Source: Uloborus plumipes
Taxonomy: Eukaryota; Arthropoda; Arachnida; Araneae; Uloboridae
Assembly (NCBI GenBank): GCA_038373865.1
Contig: JAXGGA010001060.1
Location: 107,386-171,385, forward strand
Direction of reading: 5' to 3'
DNA length: 64,000 bases
Under the pieces are notes generated by a model. The model saw only the letters and a list, made by a program, of their open reading frames with translations, had not been told where the DNA came from and searched no databases. Position 1 is the stretch's first letter. Every line of letters starts with the position of its first letter. A program made the translations under genes and the position numbers. This document shows, piece by piece, positions 1 through 12,589 of the stretch.

Positions 1-1301
1 TTCCACAGGTCGTTTTTGGGGAGTGAAAAAGGCCAATTTTCATTTTTTCTCAAGTTTAAGCAATTTTTTCATAATGAAAGACTATTGGTATCATCTAATT
101 TTTTTCTGTGCTTCTTGTATCTATAACTGGGTGCAAGAGAAAAAAAAATTAGAACCCCACTGTCAGTCTTTCATATATTTTTTCATGCTTGAAATGACGA
201 AAACGGCACTTTTTGAACCGCGAATTGACACGGGAAAATTCATATTTAGGCTTAACCCAAACCGTTTTTTTTTATGCACAAATAAAAGTTCATTTTTTTA
301 GCTTCAAAATAAGCCATGTTTGATTTTTCTACCACTTTAAGTAAATTTACCAGAGCTGTTAGAAAAAAGATCAAAAATGCCGAATTTTACTCATCGGCGG
401 AACAAAAAAAAATGGCTATATCTCGAGAAAAAAAAATTTTCCGAGAAAAAAATAAAACATTTTGGAGGTACAGAATATTGGTGCATATTTCCTACCAAGT
501 ATGATCAAAATCAAAAATGGTGCGGCACGGCCCATTTGTTGATTTTATATGGAATGACCCATCCATCAATTTTAGACGACAAATATTTCTTTCACATTGA
601 TAACAATCTATGATAGTTTTTAAAATAGGTAAATAATCATTACCATCTTCATTAATAATTAACATCAAAATGAACTGGAGTATAAACACACATTTTTGCA
701 AGAAAACAATGATTCCTCGTAGAACTAAAAAATGTATTTATTTCTATGGAATGAAATCCACCGCCGGCCTTAGCTTTAGGAAGGTAACATATTGCTTAAC
801 GTATTTCTATACTAGTCTTCTAACATTGATTTTTTAAAGCATAATTTTAAATTAAAAAATATTAATTATAGATTTTACTAGTTAACGTTCCCCAAGAACC
901 TGTTTTTGACGCTTATGAAACTTATTTCGTAAATAAAATCAAATATTTCATTTGTGAATAAGTTTCATTTGTTCTATAACGAAATACCTTCAACCTTAAA
1001 TAGTTGAAGTACTGCATAAACTTTGAAAAAACTTATGAAAATATGCATAGATGTACAGATATTTGAACTAATATTTACTAAGTGTAAAACCATTTATAGT
1101 TATACACTTTCACAATAATAGTAAACCAAAAAAAATTACCCATCGCAACTTCAGACAATTTGCTTACGGATGACAATTTATTTCGGTAAATGAAGTAAGG
1201 CATGAAAGTCTTCTATTTTGATCAATACCCTTTCTTCCTAACATTTCCCTTGCGTTACGAGGCAGAAATTTACAGTCTCTCATAAAACCAACTAGTTTCA
1301 G
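1..1301. other. No gene recognised
   Basis: AT-rich, low-complexity sequence with many short A and T runs. The short open frames have no recognisable motifs and a composition like that of the surrounding non-coding DNA. Because the Dpr gene begins its visible part at 23235, this stretch could be intron or 5' flank. Confidence 0.6.
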
Positions 1302-1397
1302 ACACCGATGGCAACACCAAAGATAACCCCAACAACCCCTACCCAGCACTACAGCGTTGTTCTTCCTCAAAATCCAATAGCCGCACTCGTAAAATAG
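1302..1397 (+). other. Possible small 3'-terminal coding exon (weak)
   Basis: A 31-codon open stretch starts right after an acceptor-like site (AG at 1300-1301, preceded by ctagtttc) and ends at a TAG at 1395-1397. The peptide is rich in Thr and Pro (TPMATPKITPTTPTQ at its start), and base composition is clearly less AT-rich than the flanks. It matches no family I know, and the minus strand is also open here (1164-1370). It could be the last exon of an upstream gene, or chance. Confidence is low because no partner exon is visible. Confidence 0.15.
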
Positions 1398-3882
1398 CCT
1401 TTACCTGTGGCGTGTTTTTGCTGTTATATTACGTTTCGATCTAGATCATAGTTTGTGGCACATATAAAGTCTGGAAGAGTGACTTTTTTTTTATTTATGT
1501 TTCTTTAGAGTTATATAATAAAGAAGAAGTAACATACTGGTGTCATTTTAGGAACATAAAGATGGCGATTTTGGCGGGTTGAACGATATCACGTGGCTAC
1601 AGCATTTTAGTGAAATTCAATTACTGAGCGAGGTCGAAAGTCTTTCATAAGTATAAAATATTTTTCCCTTCCAAAATGTATTTACGAAAAAGTAAAAAGA
1701 GGGAAATTTAGGCTTTATAAGCTAACACTTGATAGAGATGGAAAATAATTGAAAAACAAAATTAAAAATTAAAAATTAAAATGAGGTAATATGTAGTGAG
1801 TGACAAAAATTTAAAAGTGAAAACAAAAGGAAACAAAATATACTGTCACTGCGACCTTTGAAAGTATAATTTTAATTTTTTGTCTTCCAAATAAATGATT
1901 TTTATTGGTTAAAAATTTAATTTTAAAGCAACAAAAACAAGACCACGTTTATCGGTTATTATGTTTACCATTTTTTTTTTCATCGCTAGTAAGATTTTAA
2001 AAAATTAGTTTCCATTTTCTAAACAGATTAGAAAAAAAATAAGTGCCGTACATTTACTGCAGTCTTTTTCTCTCATATTGCGTTACATAACGTATTTCGT
2101 TTTTTATTTATTTATTTCTAATGGATAAACTAGCAAAAATAGAGTACCCACTAATTGTTTCCTACTATAATGTAGCACTCTTATTTTTGGGTTAAGAATT
2201 CAAAATAAATATATTAGATATTTCCATACATAATGATGTAAAATACTGAGTTGCTTCTGTGCAGTTTAACCAATAACAAGTAAGCCGATTAAAAGAAAAA
2301 AAAAGTATTTTTGTCTTATTTGCAAAATTACGTGCCATAAATAGGTGTGTGTTTCTTTTTTTTCATTTTTACTTACTCCATTTATTTTCTTATGTAGTTT
2401 TTAGTGGACTTTTCGGCCAAACGTTTTCTGTTTTCAACCTATTATATAAAATTTTTTATCTATTTAAAAAATAAAAAAAATATCTCTTTAAAAATTGCTA
2501 GTGTAAAAAACCCAATGTGTTATCATTTACTCCTTCAAGTAAGTTCATTATAGTGTAAAATCAATTTAATTAGGCGTAGGTTTTTTTGTTTTTTCTATGT
2601 AAAAACGTATTTCATCACTAAAAAGTAAATTAGTAAATAACCAAATGTTTAGGCAGAAAAGGCGTAAATTTGTTTTTAGAAGTAATTCTGCGCATTTTAA
2701 AGGACGAATAATTATTATGCAGCAATGAGAATTAATTAACAATAATGTTGAAAAAAAAATAAGTGCGGAAAAAGAAAAGAGTTTAGAAATGTATTTTTGG
2801 TAATGAATCAAATGTAGAATCAATTTTCTATTCCTTTTGAATCCGTTTTGAGCTGCTGGAATAGCTAAAAGATTGAATGAGATGTCTTGTCACGAAAAGT
2901 CTATATCACGTGACCATGGAAAAGAAAAAGAAAAGAAATGTATAAAACTTCAGTACTATCAAGTTTCACACACTAATGTTCAGTATCTAAAACATTAGCC
3001 TGACTTTTTTGATGATCATGGAAATTATAGTAGAACTCTGAGCGAAATCTTAAAGAAACTTTTTCAGCACAATTATTATTAAATTAAGATCTTTTTTATG
3101 TTTTGCTAAATGAAGAAAATTGGGAAAAGACTTTAATTACGTTATGTTATTAGGTCGAATCCCTGAATTTATACGAATAATATGCTCCTCCATTTTAATA
3201 TATTTATGAACTTAATTGTAATAATCCAACCATCGTTGTAGAGATGGCAAGTTTTCTAATAGAGACTGACACTAAAATAGTAAACACACTTCAGCGGGTA
3301 TCAGGTGGTAGTTATAAAATGAGCTGAGGGACCATCCAATTGTTTCATTCATTTATTTTTAACATCAAATCAATGGCCCCCTTAGAAGCATCCATTATGG
3401 CAGGAGGTAATTGTTTACTATGACAAGCCTGAAAAAGAATACTACAGAAAGTAAGATCAGCATAGAGCTCACTTAAGAGTGGTTTCGCATCCAGCATAAT
3501 GATTTATTTACATTCAGGCTAAATAAAATTTCATTGTACTAATTACGCGAGGTATTAAAACATGTTGTCGATTTTTTAAATCACACATTATTTTTTTTAT
3601 TCCCATAGTTATGTTATTCTATTCAAAATGACTCCCCCCCCCTCTCTTTACATTCTTTAGACACTTGCTCTAGCACTTTTTCTAAACTTCGTATCCCTCT
3701 GATAAGCCATTTTCATTATAGCTTTGATTTCTCCAAGTGGAACAATCTTTACGTTATTAGGTGTATCAAATCTCTGTCTCATAAATGGTCTCTTAAGTTT
3801 TCGGTGCAAAAAAAGTAAAAAATACAGTGAATATGGTGTGATATGTTAAAAGAAAGTTGTTTGTGACAAACAAAACAAGACC
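1398..3882. other. No gene recognised
   Basis: AT-rich sequence with short homopolymers. I see no coding stretch, inverted repeat or repeat unit here that I can support. Confidence 0.6.
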
Positions 3883-4918
3883 GCAACCTCCAATGATACA
3901 CGCTTACCCCTAAAACATTTCCTAAAATATCTTGGCTCGACCCAAACCAGATACCAACACCATCAGCAGCTTACCTAATGGTGATTCGACGATTTATCTA
4001 CACTATTTTCCTCATTTACTCCTCCTTCAAGCTTTAATCAGTTGTTAACGTTTTGGTCAACAACTGATTGAATGTTGAAGAACTATGAAACTTGTCATTA
4101 ACACTTTCCCCAGCCTCTTGGATAAGCTTGTACTAATTACAAATAGTTTTTTGAATAGGCTTAAAGAAGACTTAAATTATGCTACACTGTAAGAAATGGA
4201 TGGTGTTTTTACAGTTTAATACACCGCAGAAGCAACCTCCAATGATACACGCTTACCCCTAAAACATTTCCTAAAATATCTTGGCTCAACCCAAACCAGA
4301 TGCCAACACCATCAGCAGCTTATCTAATGGTGATTCGACGATTCATCTACACTATTTTCCTCATTTACTCCTCCTTCAAGCTTTAATCAGTTGTTAACGT
4401 TTTGGTCAACAACTGATTGAATGTTGAACTATGAAACTTGTCATTAACACTTTCCCCAGCCTCTTGGATAAGCTTGTACTAATTACAAATAGTTTTTTGA
4501 ATAGGCTTAAAGAAGACTTAAATTATGCTACACTGTAAGAAATTGATGTTGTTTTTACGTTTTAATACACCGCAGAAGCAACCTCCAATGATACACGCTT
4601 ACACCTAAAACATTTCCTAAAATATCTTGGCTCAACCCAAACCAGATGCCAACACCCTCAGCAGCTTATCTAATGGTGATTCGACGATTCATCTACACTA
4701 TTTTCCTCATTTACTCCTCCTTCAAGCTTTAATCAGTTGTTAACGTTTTGGTCAACAACTGATTGAATGTTGAAGAACTATGAAACTTGTCATTAACACT
4801 TTCCCCAGCCTCTTGGATAAGCTTGTACTAATTACAAATAGTTTTTTGAATAGGCTTAAAGAAGACTTAAATTATGCTACACTGTAAGAAATGGATGGTG
4901 TTTTTACAGTTTAATACA
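3883..4918 (+). repeat. Three-copy tandem array, 346-349 bp unit
   Basis: Three nearly identical head-to-tail units start at 3883, 4232 and 4578, each with gcaacctccaatgatacac. The spacing is 349 then 346 bp; the 3 bp difference is a loss of 'gaa' in unit two. Each unit carries a perfect 11 bp inverted repeat, aatcagttgtt...aacaactgatt (4036-4069 in unit one). Each ends in cactgtaagaaatggatg followed by gtttttacagtttaatac, which resembles the terminus of the CACTG MITE family found elsewhere in the window. Few substitutions separate the units, so the amplification is recent. The three short open frames between stops do not look coding. Confidence 0.92.
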
Positions 4919-5027
4919 GCTAATTTTATAATAACTAACTGTAAAAATTGCAAATTTTTCAGTAATAAACTGTAAAACTGTTAATTTTACTCAAATAAAC
5001 TGCGAAATTGCTAATTTAAGAGTGTAT
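4880..5027 (+). mobile_element. CACTG-type MITE or fragment at the end of the tandem array
   Basis: It begins with CACTGTAAGAAATGG after a TA and continues with repeated aactgtaaaa / aattttac motifs, the internal pattern of the CACTG MITE family seen at 9081, 11054, 22507 and 44737. The right terminus is degraded; the last similarity is around aaacagtgcg. Its left terminus is shared with the last unit of the 349 bp tandem array. Confidence 0.55.
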
Positions 5028-5689
5028 GATGCATGGTAAACAGTGCGAAATACTGTAGGCCCTGAGATGTATCAAGAGGACCATATTACTTTTTAGACTT
5101 CCTCATTAATGAAGAAAAGTATAAAGGTACTGTTCAATAAATCGTAAAATTAAATCCTATAAAGAATGACTCATTTTTCCACACTATTGACCTATTTTAC
5201 CCCATGCTATTTTGCAAAATGAGTCATTGGCAACCCATTTTATAACTTATTTATCAGTATCAATATTTTGTTTTTTACAACATATTTCACTTAAAATGTC
5301 ATGAAGAAGAGGCATTTACATGTCCTTAGCATTTTTTCCACTAGTTGAATCAATATATTTTTTACTGTCGTAGCGCGAACGTAAAATTGCTCTTTTTTGA
5401 CCCATTTTACCCCACCTGACCCCACAACTTATTTTAGCAACATTTTATTAATAACCCATATGATTATCAATGGGACCAATATTCCACGTACTGTGCTTTT
5501 TTTTTATTAGCTTAAATTTTGATTTAGATTTCCACACAAATTTCAAATATTTGTAAAATAAATACGGCAAACCTAATCGAAGACTTTATTGCAAACGTTT
5601 GTCTTAAGATCTAACTAGTCAAAGATAAATTACATCTTTCAATTGTCCGAAGGAAAAACTTCACTCTAAGCTATGTTTTTAAAATAATA
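5028..5689. other. No gene recognised
   Basis: AT-rich. A short motif, gacc(t/c)attttacccca, occurs twice (near 5188 and 5399), but no larger repeat or coding potential is evident. Confidence 0.55.
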
Positions 5690-6445
5690 TTTTATGTAGC
5701 TGAAGTATTATAAAATGTTAAGTAAATGGCAAACGAAATTCTAAACGTAATTAAAATAAAATATAAATGAGTCTGGTAATTTTATAGCAAAACTTAAGTT
5801 TCAAATAAACTAATGCATATCCATACATTGAGTCTTAAAGGAAATAAAGATTATTTTATGATTGTCGGAAATGGTTAACCTTCGCTCAATAGTTTCGTTT
5901 CAGCAAAAAGGTTAGTTTTTTTCTGCAGCAATATAAATAATTAAACAGCTTCGGATTATATTTTCTAAATGAAAATGAAGCAAATTGTTAGTTTATTTGG
6001 TTAGTTCATTGCCAGACTTAAATTGAAATACATTACTGTAAACCTAAATTTTAAAGTTTATAGTTAAATAGGGGCTACTATAAATCATCGGAATGGTAAA
6101 TTACGCTGAATAGCATCGTTTTAACAAAAACGTTTGGTTGTACTAAGCAAAATAAATGATAAATCCAGACACATTTCCCATGAACATTAACGTATAAATT
6201 TATGTCATAATTCGAAAAAAATAGACATACATTCAGAATAAAATATAGTGAAACCATATCTTAAAGTCCATAGTAAATAGAAACTAATATATTTAAATCG
6301 ACGATATGGTAAATTCTGCTCGATAGCTTTGTTTTAACAAAAAAAGTTAGCTTGTGCTGCTGGAGCACGGTAAGCGATTAAACGAACTGCAAACATATTT
6401 TCAAATGAAATTGAAATAAAATACAAATTTATGTGATAGTTTCAT
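5690..6445 (+). repeat. Old, diverged tandem array of about 215-222 bp period
   Basis: Aligned landmarks recur at a regular spacing. The motif atggt(t)aa...gct(c/g)(a/g)atag..tcgttt(t/c)a(a/g)caaaaa starts at 5871, 6093 and 6306. A second landmark, like ataaatttatgt(c/g)ata, recurs near 5756, 6193 and 6421. Copies are heavily diverged, which points to an ancient satellite-like duplication. There are about three and a half units. Edges are approximate. Confidence 0.65.
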
Positions 6446-8391
6446 AAATTTCTCTCTCGCCAATTTTATTTTTATTACATTATTACCATCGCAGATTAAA
6501 TACTAAACGCATGGTTCATAGCTTCTCCTTGCCATGTGATTATGAAGCGAATTCGGAAAAGGAATTGATTTTTCCATTAGCATGTTCCTTCCCCCCAAAT
6601 GTTCCCGAACTGGAAGGTTTGGGAAGGAGGGAAATGAATAAAGCAGTTTCCAAGATTAAAATGAAGAGGAAAAAACATCATAAAGACGAAGAAAGTAAGA
6701 CTAAAAAAAAAAAAGAAACAAGGCATAAGGGTAAAAAATCGCGGAAACGAAATAAAAGAAAAAAAATCTGGAAATGGTTCGTCGGGGGAAGTGCAATCGT
6801 TGATTAAGGCGAAAGAACTTAAGTGGTAATTTCTCCTGCCAGTTACTGCTTCTAATCTGGAATGTGTCATTTTACAGAAGGTCTGTAACATTTCTTCGCT
6901 CTTTTGCAATAGATTTGTAGCCATGTTAGAGATTCTTTGCATTCAAGAAGAACATTACTCTTCCTGAGTCAATGTAATAAATGCAGTGAAATGGGTTCGA
7001 TAAAAGAAGGAAAAAACATTTAATGAAGCATATTTTTCTTCCAGCGAGGGGATGACTTCATAAAAATATTATATTTTAATTTTATGTTAAAACTATAATC
7101 TTCAGGACAAGAATGATTCGATAAGATAATGCAGATTTTGTAAGATAAATGATCAGTTAAAAGCATTAGCTAGCCATAAGAAGATTTTCCGCTAATATTC
7201 ATGCTTGAAAGACTAGTTTTATACATATTGGGAATATATTCTTAATACAATTACAGCTAATCTTTATCTTTGATTCGAAGCTATATTTACTTTATAATTA
7301 GACAAACTAGTAATTCATTAAATTCAAAATAGGATGAAGAAAACGAGAGGAAAAATATCACACAGATATCAAAACAGAACACACAGTAATGCGGGATTGG
7401 TATTTTTTAATTCATGTCTATAAGTGCTCAGTCATGCAAGTTTGTAGAAAAGGTTTTATTTTACTGCATTCATTTCTAGGCAAGTCTAGGTGTTTATGTG
7501 AAAGAGGATAATATAATTTAAGCACACAAGGCAGAAATCTTTAACTAAAGTCATAAGGAAATCTATCCATAAAAATATGTTGCCTATATAAATTCAATAC
7601 CCTTCATTTTATATTGTAGCTCTTTCAAACTAGTTCGTATCCCAAATGTCTTAAACGGTCTCCTTGTCCAATATTTCCAAGTGTAACGTTTCAGGGACAA
7701 AGGCTTGCGAAATGGACAATATTTTTCCCTCTAAAATTTGACCTCCTTCAAGGGGGAGCAACACGTAAATAGGTGACAAAACTCCGGCTCTTTGCAATTG
7801 TTTTCTTTTACTGAAAGTACACATTCTCAATACCAAAAAATATATGAGATTACAATCATGTAGTAAAACAAGCAACATTAAATGAGAAAAGAACCGTATT
7901 TTAATTGCAAAACTTTTCTGAATTCGAACATCATGTGTTCTTCTTATACAATTCCTCAGAACTATTTGTCACAGATTAGCTTATTTTCCAAAAGTGCTTT
8001 TCCTGAATGGTTACCGCCTTGTTATATCTTTTCCACAATCCAAGCATTGCTATTAAAAGCGCCATTCAATTAGAAATTTATTTCATTAGATTATTTATTA
8101 ACAGATACTCGTTTCTAAATCATGAGTTTTGCTTAATTTAACAGAGAAATAAGATCAAAACAATTATTGATCTTGTTTTCTAAAAAAATAATATTGTGTT
8201 TATAAAAGAAAATACCTTGCTGTATTTTCAGCATAAACAATCAATGGTATTTTATATGAAACACGTAATATTACTCTAGTTAGGTTTTAAAGTGCAATAC
8301 ATATTTATAATCGTCACCCTGGTAGAATAAATAAAACTGAATTTATTTTTCATGGTCTCAGTGGACTTTCTCTAGAACAAACTAATCCTCT
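6446..8391. other. No gene recognised
   Basis: It includes a lysine-rich 98-codon open frame at 6511-6807, whose bias follows an A-rich purine tract. Its N-terminal part has no signal, domain or splice context that I recognise, so I do not call it a gene. The rest is AT-rich non-coding sequence. Confidence 0.55.
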
Positions 8392-8763
8392 TGCAGGGCG
8401 GTGTCATGGTTAGACGTGGATCTCTAACGCCTAAAAAAACCAGGTTCAATTCTGACTTCAGTCTGCAAATATTCAAAATCGACAGTTTTCTTGTCGTATA
8501 AATAGTTGTAAAAAATACCTTGAGTATTTGCTTGGCTTTAAATATTCTCGTCAAAATGAAAATCTTAGAGCAGTTTTGCAACGAAGGGATCTCAGGTGCC
8601 TCCATCTGGTGGGGAAACTCTACTTTCAAATACCCGTGGGTATACGGCGGCAGACGTGCCGCATTAAAGAATAAAAGTCACCTTTTGAGGAAAGTGCTAG
8701 TTCTAGAACGTTTGAAAAAGGAACTCAATACTTACCCTCATTTTACGCAAACAAACAAACAAA
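8392..8763 (+). mobile_element. tRNA-derived SINE, same family as 27818-28200
   Basis: The head is tRNA-like: an A-box-like gcggtgtcatggttagacg near 8397 and a B-box-like ggttcaattct near 8443. The body shares landmarks in order with the copy at 27818: aaaatcgacagtttt, tgtcgtat, a gagta(t/c)ttg block and gtgcctccatctggtggg. It ends near a short (aaac)n tail at about 8750-8763. Open frames on both strands here are by-products of the SINE. No target-site duplication was identified for this copy. Confidence 0.75.
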
Positions 8764-9080
8764 ACGCATCAGATATTATTATCCAACGTAGCAAATTTAG
8801 CACGAACAGTAAGCATCCATAAAACAGCTTTTAAAACATTCTGTAGAGTTTTTACTTTTACTAAAATCAAGATCAGCTTTTTAATGTGTGTGATTGAGTT
8901 TGTACAAATACTATGATTTTAGTTTGTGTTAGGTACATTTTTTATAAATCTCGTTGGAATGTGCGTTTAGGATTTTAATACATATGCTTTGAACATTTAT
9001 AGGCAAATTTTCCCCCTTTAACCAACAATTTAGTTACCGAAATCTATAAGGAAGGTCTAGAAACTGCCAAAGTATATCAA
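8764..9080. other. No gene recognised
   Basis: AT-rich linker between a SINE and a MITE. I see nothing else in it. Confidence 0.6.
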
Positions 9081-9499
9081 CACTGAAAAAGTGTTGTTTT
9101 TTCAGTGTAATACCGGCAGCGAAAGTTCCAGTTTAAAACTGTAAATTGCACAGTAATAAACTGTAAAATTAGCAACTATACACTTAATCACTGTAAAGCA
9201 GCCATTTTACAGCTAATTACCCCAATTTTTCAGATTATTACCTCAAAAGTAGATGTATCATATTGTAAAAACAATAGTATAGTACTGGCATCAGAGGTTG
9301 CAGTTTGAAACTAATATGCACAGTAATCAACGATAAAATTAGCAATTTTACAGTTTCTTACTGTGGAGCAGCAATTTTACAGTTCATTTATGTAAAATTA
9401 GCAATTTTAGTTTATTACTGTAATACTAGCAATTTTTAGTTTATTACCATAAAATTACCTGTATTATACTGTATAAACAACATCTATTTTTTACAGTCT
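9081..9499. mobile_element. CACTG...CAGT MITE with internal ACTGTAAAAT repeats
   Basis: It starts CACTGAAAAAGTGTTG and ends in acatctattttttacagt. Inside, aactgtaaaattagc and its complement aattttacag alternate with blocks like taataccggcagcgaaag and gttccagtttaaaactg. The same order of blocks is found in the copies at 11054, 22507 and 44737. There are no coding sequences, so it is a non-autonomous element. Confidence 0.75.
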
Positions 9500-11053
9500 A
9501 GTAAAAATATACTAATGTCATGATTCGTTCCGACTTCATCCTTTAAAATTACCGAGCAACAAACTAAATGTCTAAATGAAATGGTTGTAAAAAGGCCAGA
9601 TCTTACTTACTTTGTTAGCTACAATGTGGGTGAGAGAAAAAGGGGAAGGTAGCTGCTAATAAGGCTTACAGGACATCGGATCAGCTCAATCAATCATTTG
9701 GAACGTCAAGAAGGTGGAGGAATGAGGGGTGGACAAGAACGGGCGTTTGGCGAAATGAGAGATAATGACGCACCAGAAACTGAAGACAATAGATTGGCGA
9801 CACAATAGACGGATCGATCCGGTGTTGTCCGTCTCTTTTCTATTCAACGGATAATAGAAAACTGGCTAAGAAAGAAATGTATTATTATTAATTGATTTCC
9901 ATTCCTTATCTTTGTTACTGCATGCGAAAAGGGCCCAGGTCAAGATTATTCTGAAAGATTTAAGCAATATTTAATTCAAAAGAAGATAATCAGCTTTTAA
10001 CTGTTGATTTCCCTGCCTTTGTTGCAACGAATATACATTTAAAGAATGCATTATGTAAATGATTTGATTAACGCATTTTGAACTGTAGATTTGTGACGCA
10101 TGATTTGTTTCTGTGAAATATTAGAGCGGAGATATTTCTTTTTGTATCGAAAATAAGAAAAAGGCTTTAGGGGAAACTGTGTACGTGTTTCCATTGAATA
10201 TTTTTGCGCAAAAACAAATGACATTCATAATTGAGTGCAATCAGTAATAAGTAAAAAATTATGGAGTTATTTCATATTTAAATTAATTTTTTCTACAAGC
10301 ATTGCTGTAATTACGGTAATATCAATATTGATAAACAACACAATTGAAATCACAGAATTTATTTCACGTGCTTATTATGAATTCTAAACTTTATGTCACC
10401 TAAAACGAAAAAAAAATTAAATACAGATATATATTTTCTTAAAGTTTTCAATGTATTTGTTTTGATTTAAAATATTTAATGGAAAAATATTTGTCAACCC
10501 AAGAGGGCTCTCGTCCCGGGCCAAAGGCTCACTGACTTCTGAAATTGAGTTGAATATCTCGAAAATCTGAAGAAATTTATATTTGTGTTTACGTCTATCC
10601 ATTTTTACGATATAGGGAATACCTGAGACTGTTTCAAATCGTTACTTTAATCGATAGATTGCCCAACTCACAGCATTGTATTTGTATTTTTAACTAACGT
10701 AATACTCGGAGAACAAACTCATAACAATATACGATAGTTAAATTGAGTTTTGCTATTTACAACAATTCATTTAACACAGCAGTTAATTCAGGCTGCAGTG
10801 TATAAATAGTATTAAAAATCATTGTGAAGATTAAATAACTTTTTTTCTAAGTTATTTATCAGTAAAAAAATGGGCGAATTGCATATCAAAATCAAAATTT
10901 TAACTTCCAAATTTCGGGCTTACTGTCGTTACCCGGAAAGTGCTTGCCTACTCATACAAATATATTTATATTTATCTTATCCACCTATATCTGCAGTTAA
11001 AGTTCCTTCTCTCTCTCAATATATACATATTTATCTGTGTTTATCTATCTCTA
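9500..11053. other. No gene recognised
   Basis: The 9640-9870 part is less AT-rich and contains the palindrome cggatcgatccg; no coding frame or known motif is evident. The rest is AT-rich. Confidence 0.55.
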
Positions 11054-11170
11054 CACTGCAAAAAATAAATTGTTGTTTTTACAGTTTATTACTGTGTATT
11101 TACAGTTTTAAACTGGAACCTCGGCTGCCAGTATTATACTGTAAAAACAACAGTTTATTTTTTTGCAGTG
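11054..11170. mobile_element. Short CACTG MITE with intact inverted termini
   Basis: A 117 bp element starts CACTGCAAAAAATAAATTG and ends with the inverse, ending TTTTTTTGCAGTG. The next segment, tgtttttacagt, is likewise mirrored as actgtaaaaaca. It is flanked on both sides by TA (11052-11053 and 11171-11172), consistent with a TA target-site duplication as in the Tc1/mariner group. CACTG/CAGTG termini also occur in the CMC group, so the superfamily is not settled. It is the cleanest copy of this family in the window. Confidence 0.85.
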
Positions 11171-12589
11171 TATGTTTATCAGTCTTTTTCGTTTAGTAAT
11201 TGTAAGAAACCATGTGCAACACCTCTTCATATTCTTTTATATATTTGTTTGATTATATCTCAAAATTTGCCACCTATCTCATAAGAGGAAAAGTTTGACT
11301 CGGTCTCGACATTATTACATAACTAGATACGTACCATAACTCACAATAATTTATATTCATTTCTGTCTTGAACGAGACTATTGAATACATTTTCTTTTTT
11401 ACACCTCCTTTCCAATCATATCGGTAATAAAATTCAGTTTTCCTATTTGCAGCACTGCTTTAACACAACAATTAGTTTCAGTTATGTTGGCTTAAAATTT
11501 GTATTTTTTTTTATTTTTTTACACAAGCCAAAAACCAAGGGACGAGATGAACATCGTCAGCAAAAACTACATTGGTGTCGCAATTTAATGTTCCTAGTCC
11601 TTACTTATTTCCAGAGAGAAAAAAACCACACAGACAAGCGTCTTATTTTAATGTAAATATTGAATATAGAAGGCAGAGAGCAGATTACAGCTTTGTAGTT
11701 CAAAGAGCTTTAGATCACATTCGAAGCACTTAAGGTTTTGTTTAAAAATGTTTAGAAATTATTTTAATTTTTAAAAAGTATTTTAGTTTCAGTCAACGCT
11801 TGAAAACACATCGAACACGCTTTCGCATTTTAAGATGTAATTTGAAACATATGATATGGTACGTATCTAGTATTTACCTGTAAATTTTATTTTTCGAAAT
11901 TCCATTTGCAACTCATAAATACTACGATTCGCGGTAAGATTGCACGATAAATTAGATTATTTTTCAAGTGCATGTGATTCCAGTACATCAATTGCAATTG
12001 CATTAAGTAAGGGAATGTATATGCTTTATAATGCTAAATTAGTTTTTCCTCTTATTATATTATATTTTTGGTAGTTTTCTTAATTAGCGCAATAGGAAAC
12101 CAATAACTTACGATATCAAAATATAAACTATTAAACAATTTAAGAGCTGTATGAAAAAATAGTAAATTATATGAATATGATACATAGCTACAAAAATTAA
12201 CAATGTAAATGATATTTCAAAATATTTTTCAATGTTATTGCGTATCATAGGGCTTAAACAATCAAACGGAATTCATAACTAATAAATGAGCTATAATAAC
12301 ATCAATCAAAGCAGTGTTTCTACCATCTGGAGCAGCACTACATTATTCTTAAGTTTACTCACAGTGCATCAAAAACTGGTTTATTTTTCGTTGCAATAAC
12401 AAGTTTAATACCACCAAAAAAGTCTATTTCATCCCCTTTTGCAACACAAACTAGTTGCTCCGATGAACGTAAACAAGAAAGTTCATTTACAAAGTCTCCC
12501 TTCTAACTAAAAAACTTAAATCTTGCGATCGGGATAAATAATAAGAAAAAAAAATCATCGGTTTAGAATGAAGCAAAAGAGCAGCAAAA
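11171..12589. other. No gene recognised
   Basis: AT-rich sequence. I see no coding signal and no repeat I can define. Confidence 0.6.

Noticed and set aside
6511..6807. 98-codon lysine-rich ORF
   Set aside because: Bias follows an A-rich tract; no signal peptide, domain, splice sites or family match.
8520..8822. 100-codon ORF on the + strand and 85-codon ORF on the - strand
   Set aside because: Both fall mostly within the SINE at 8392-8763.
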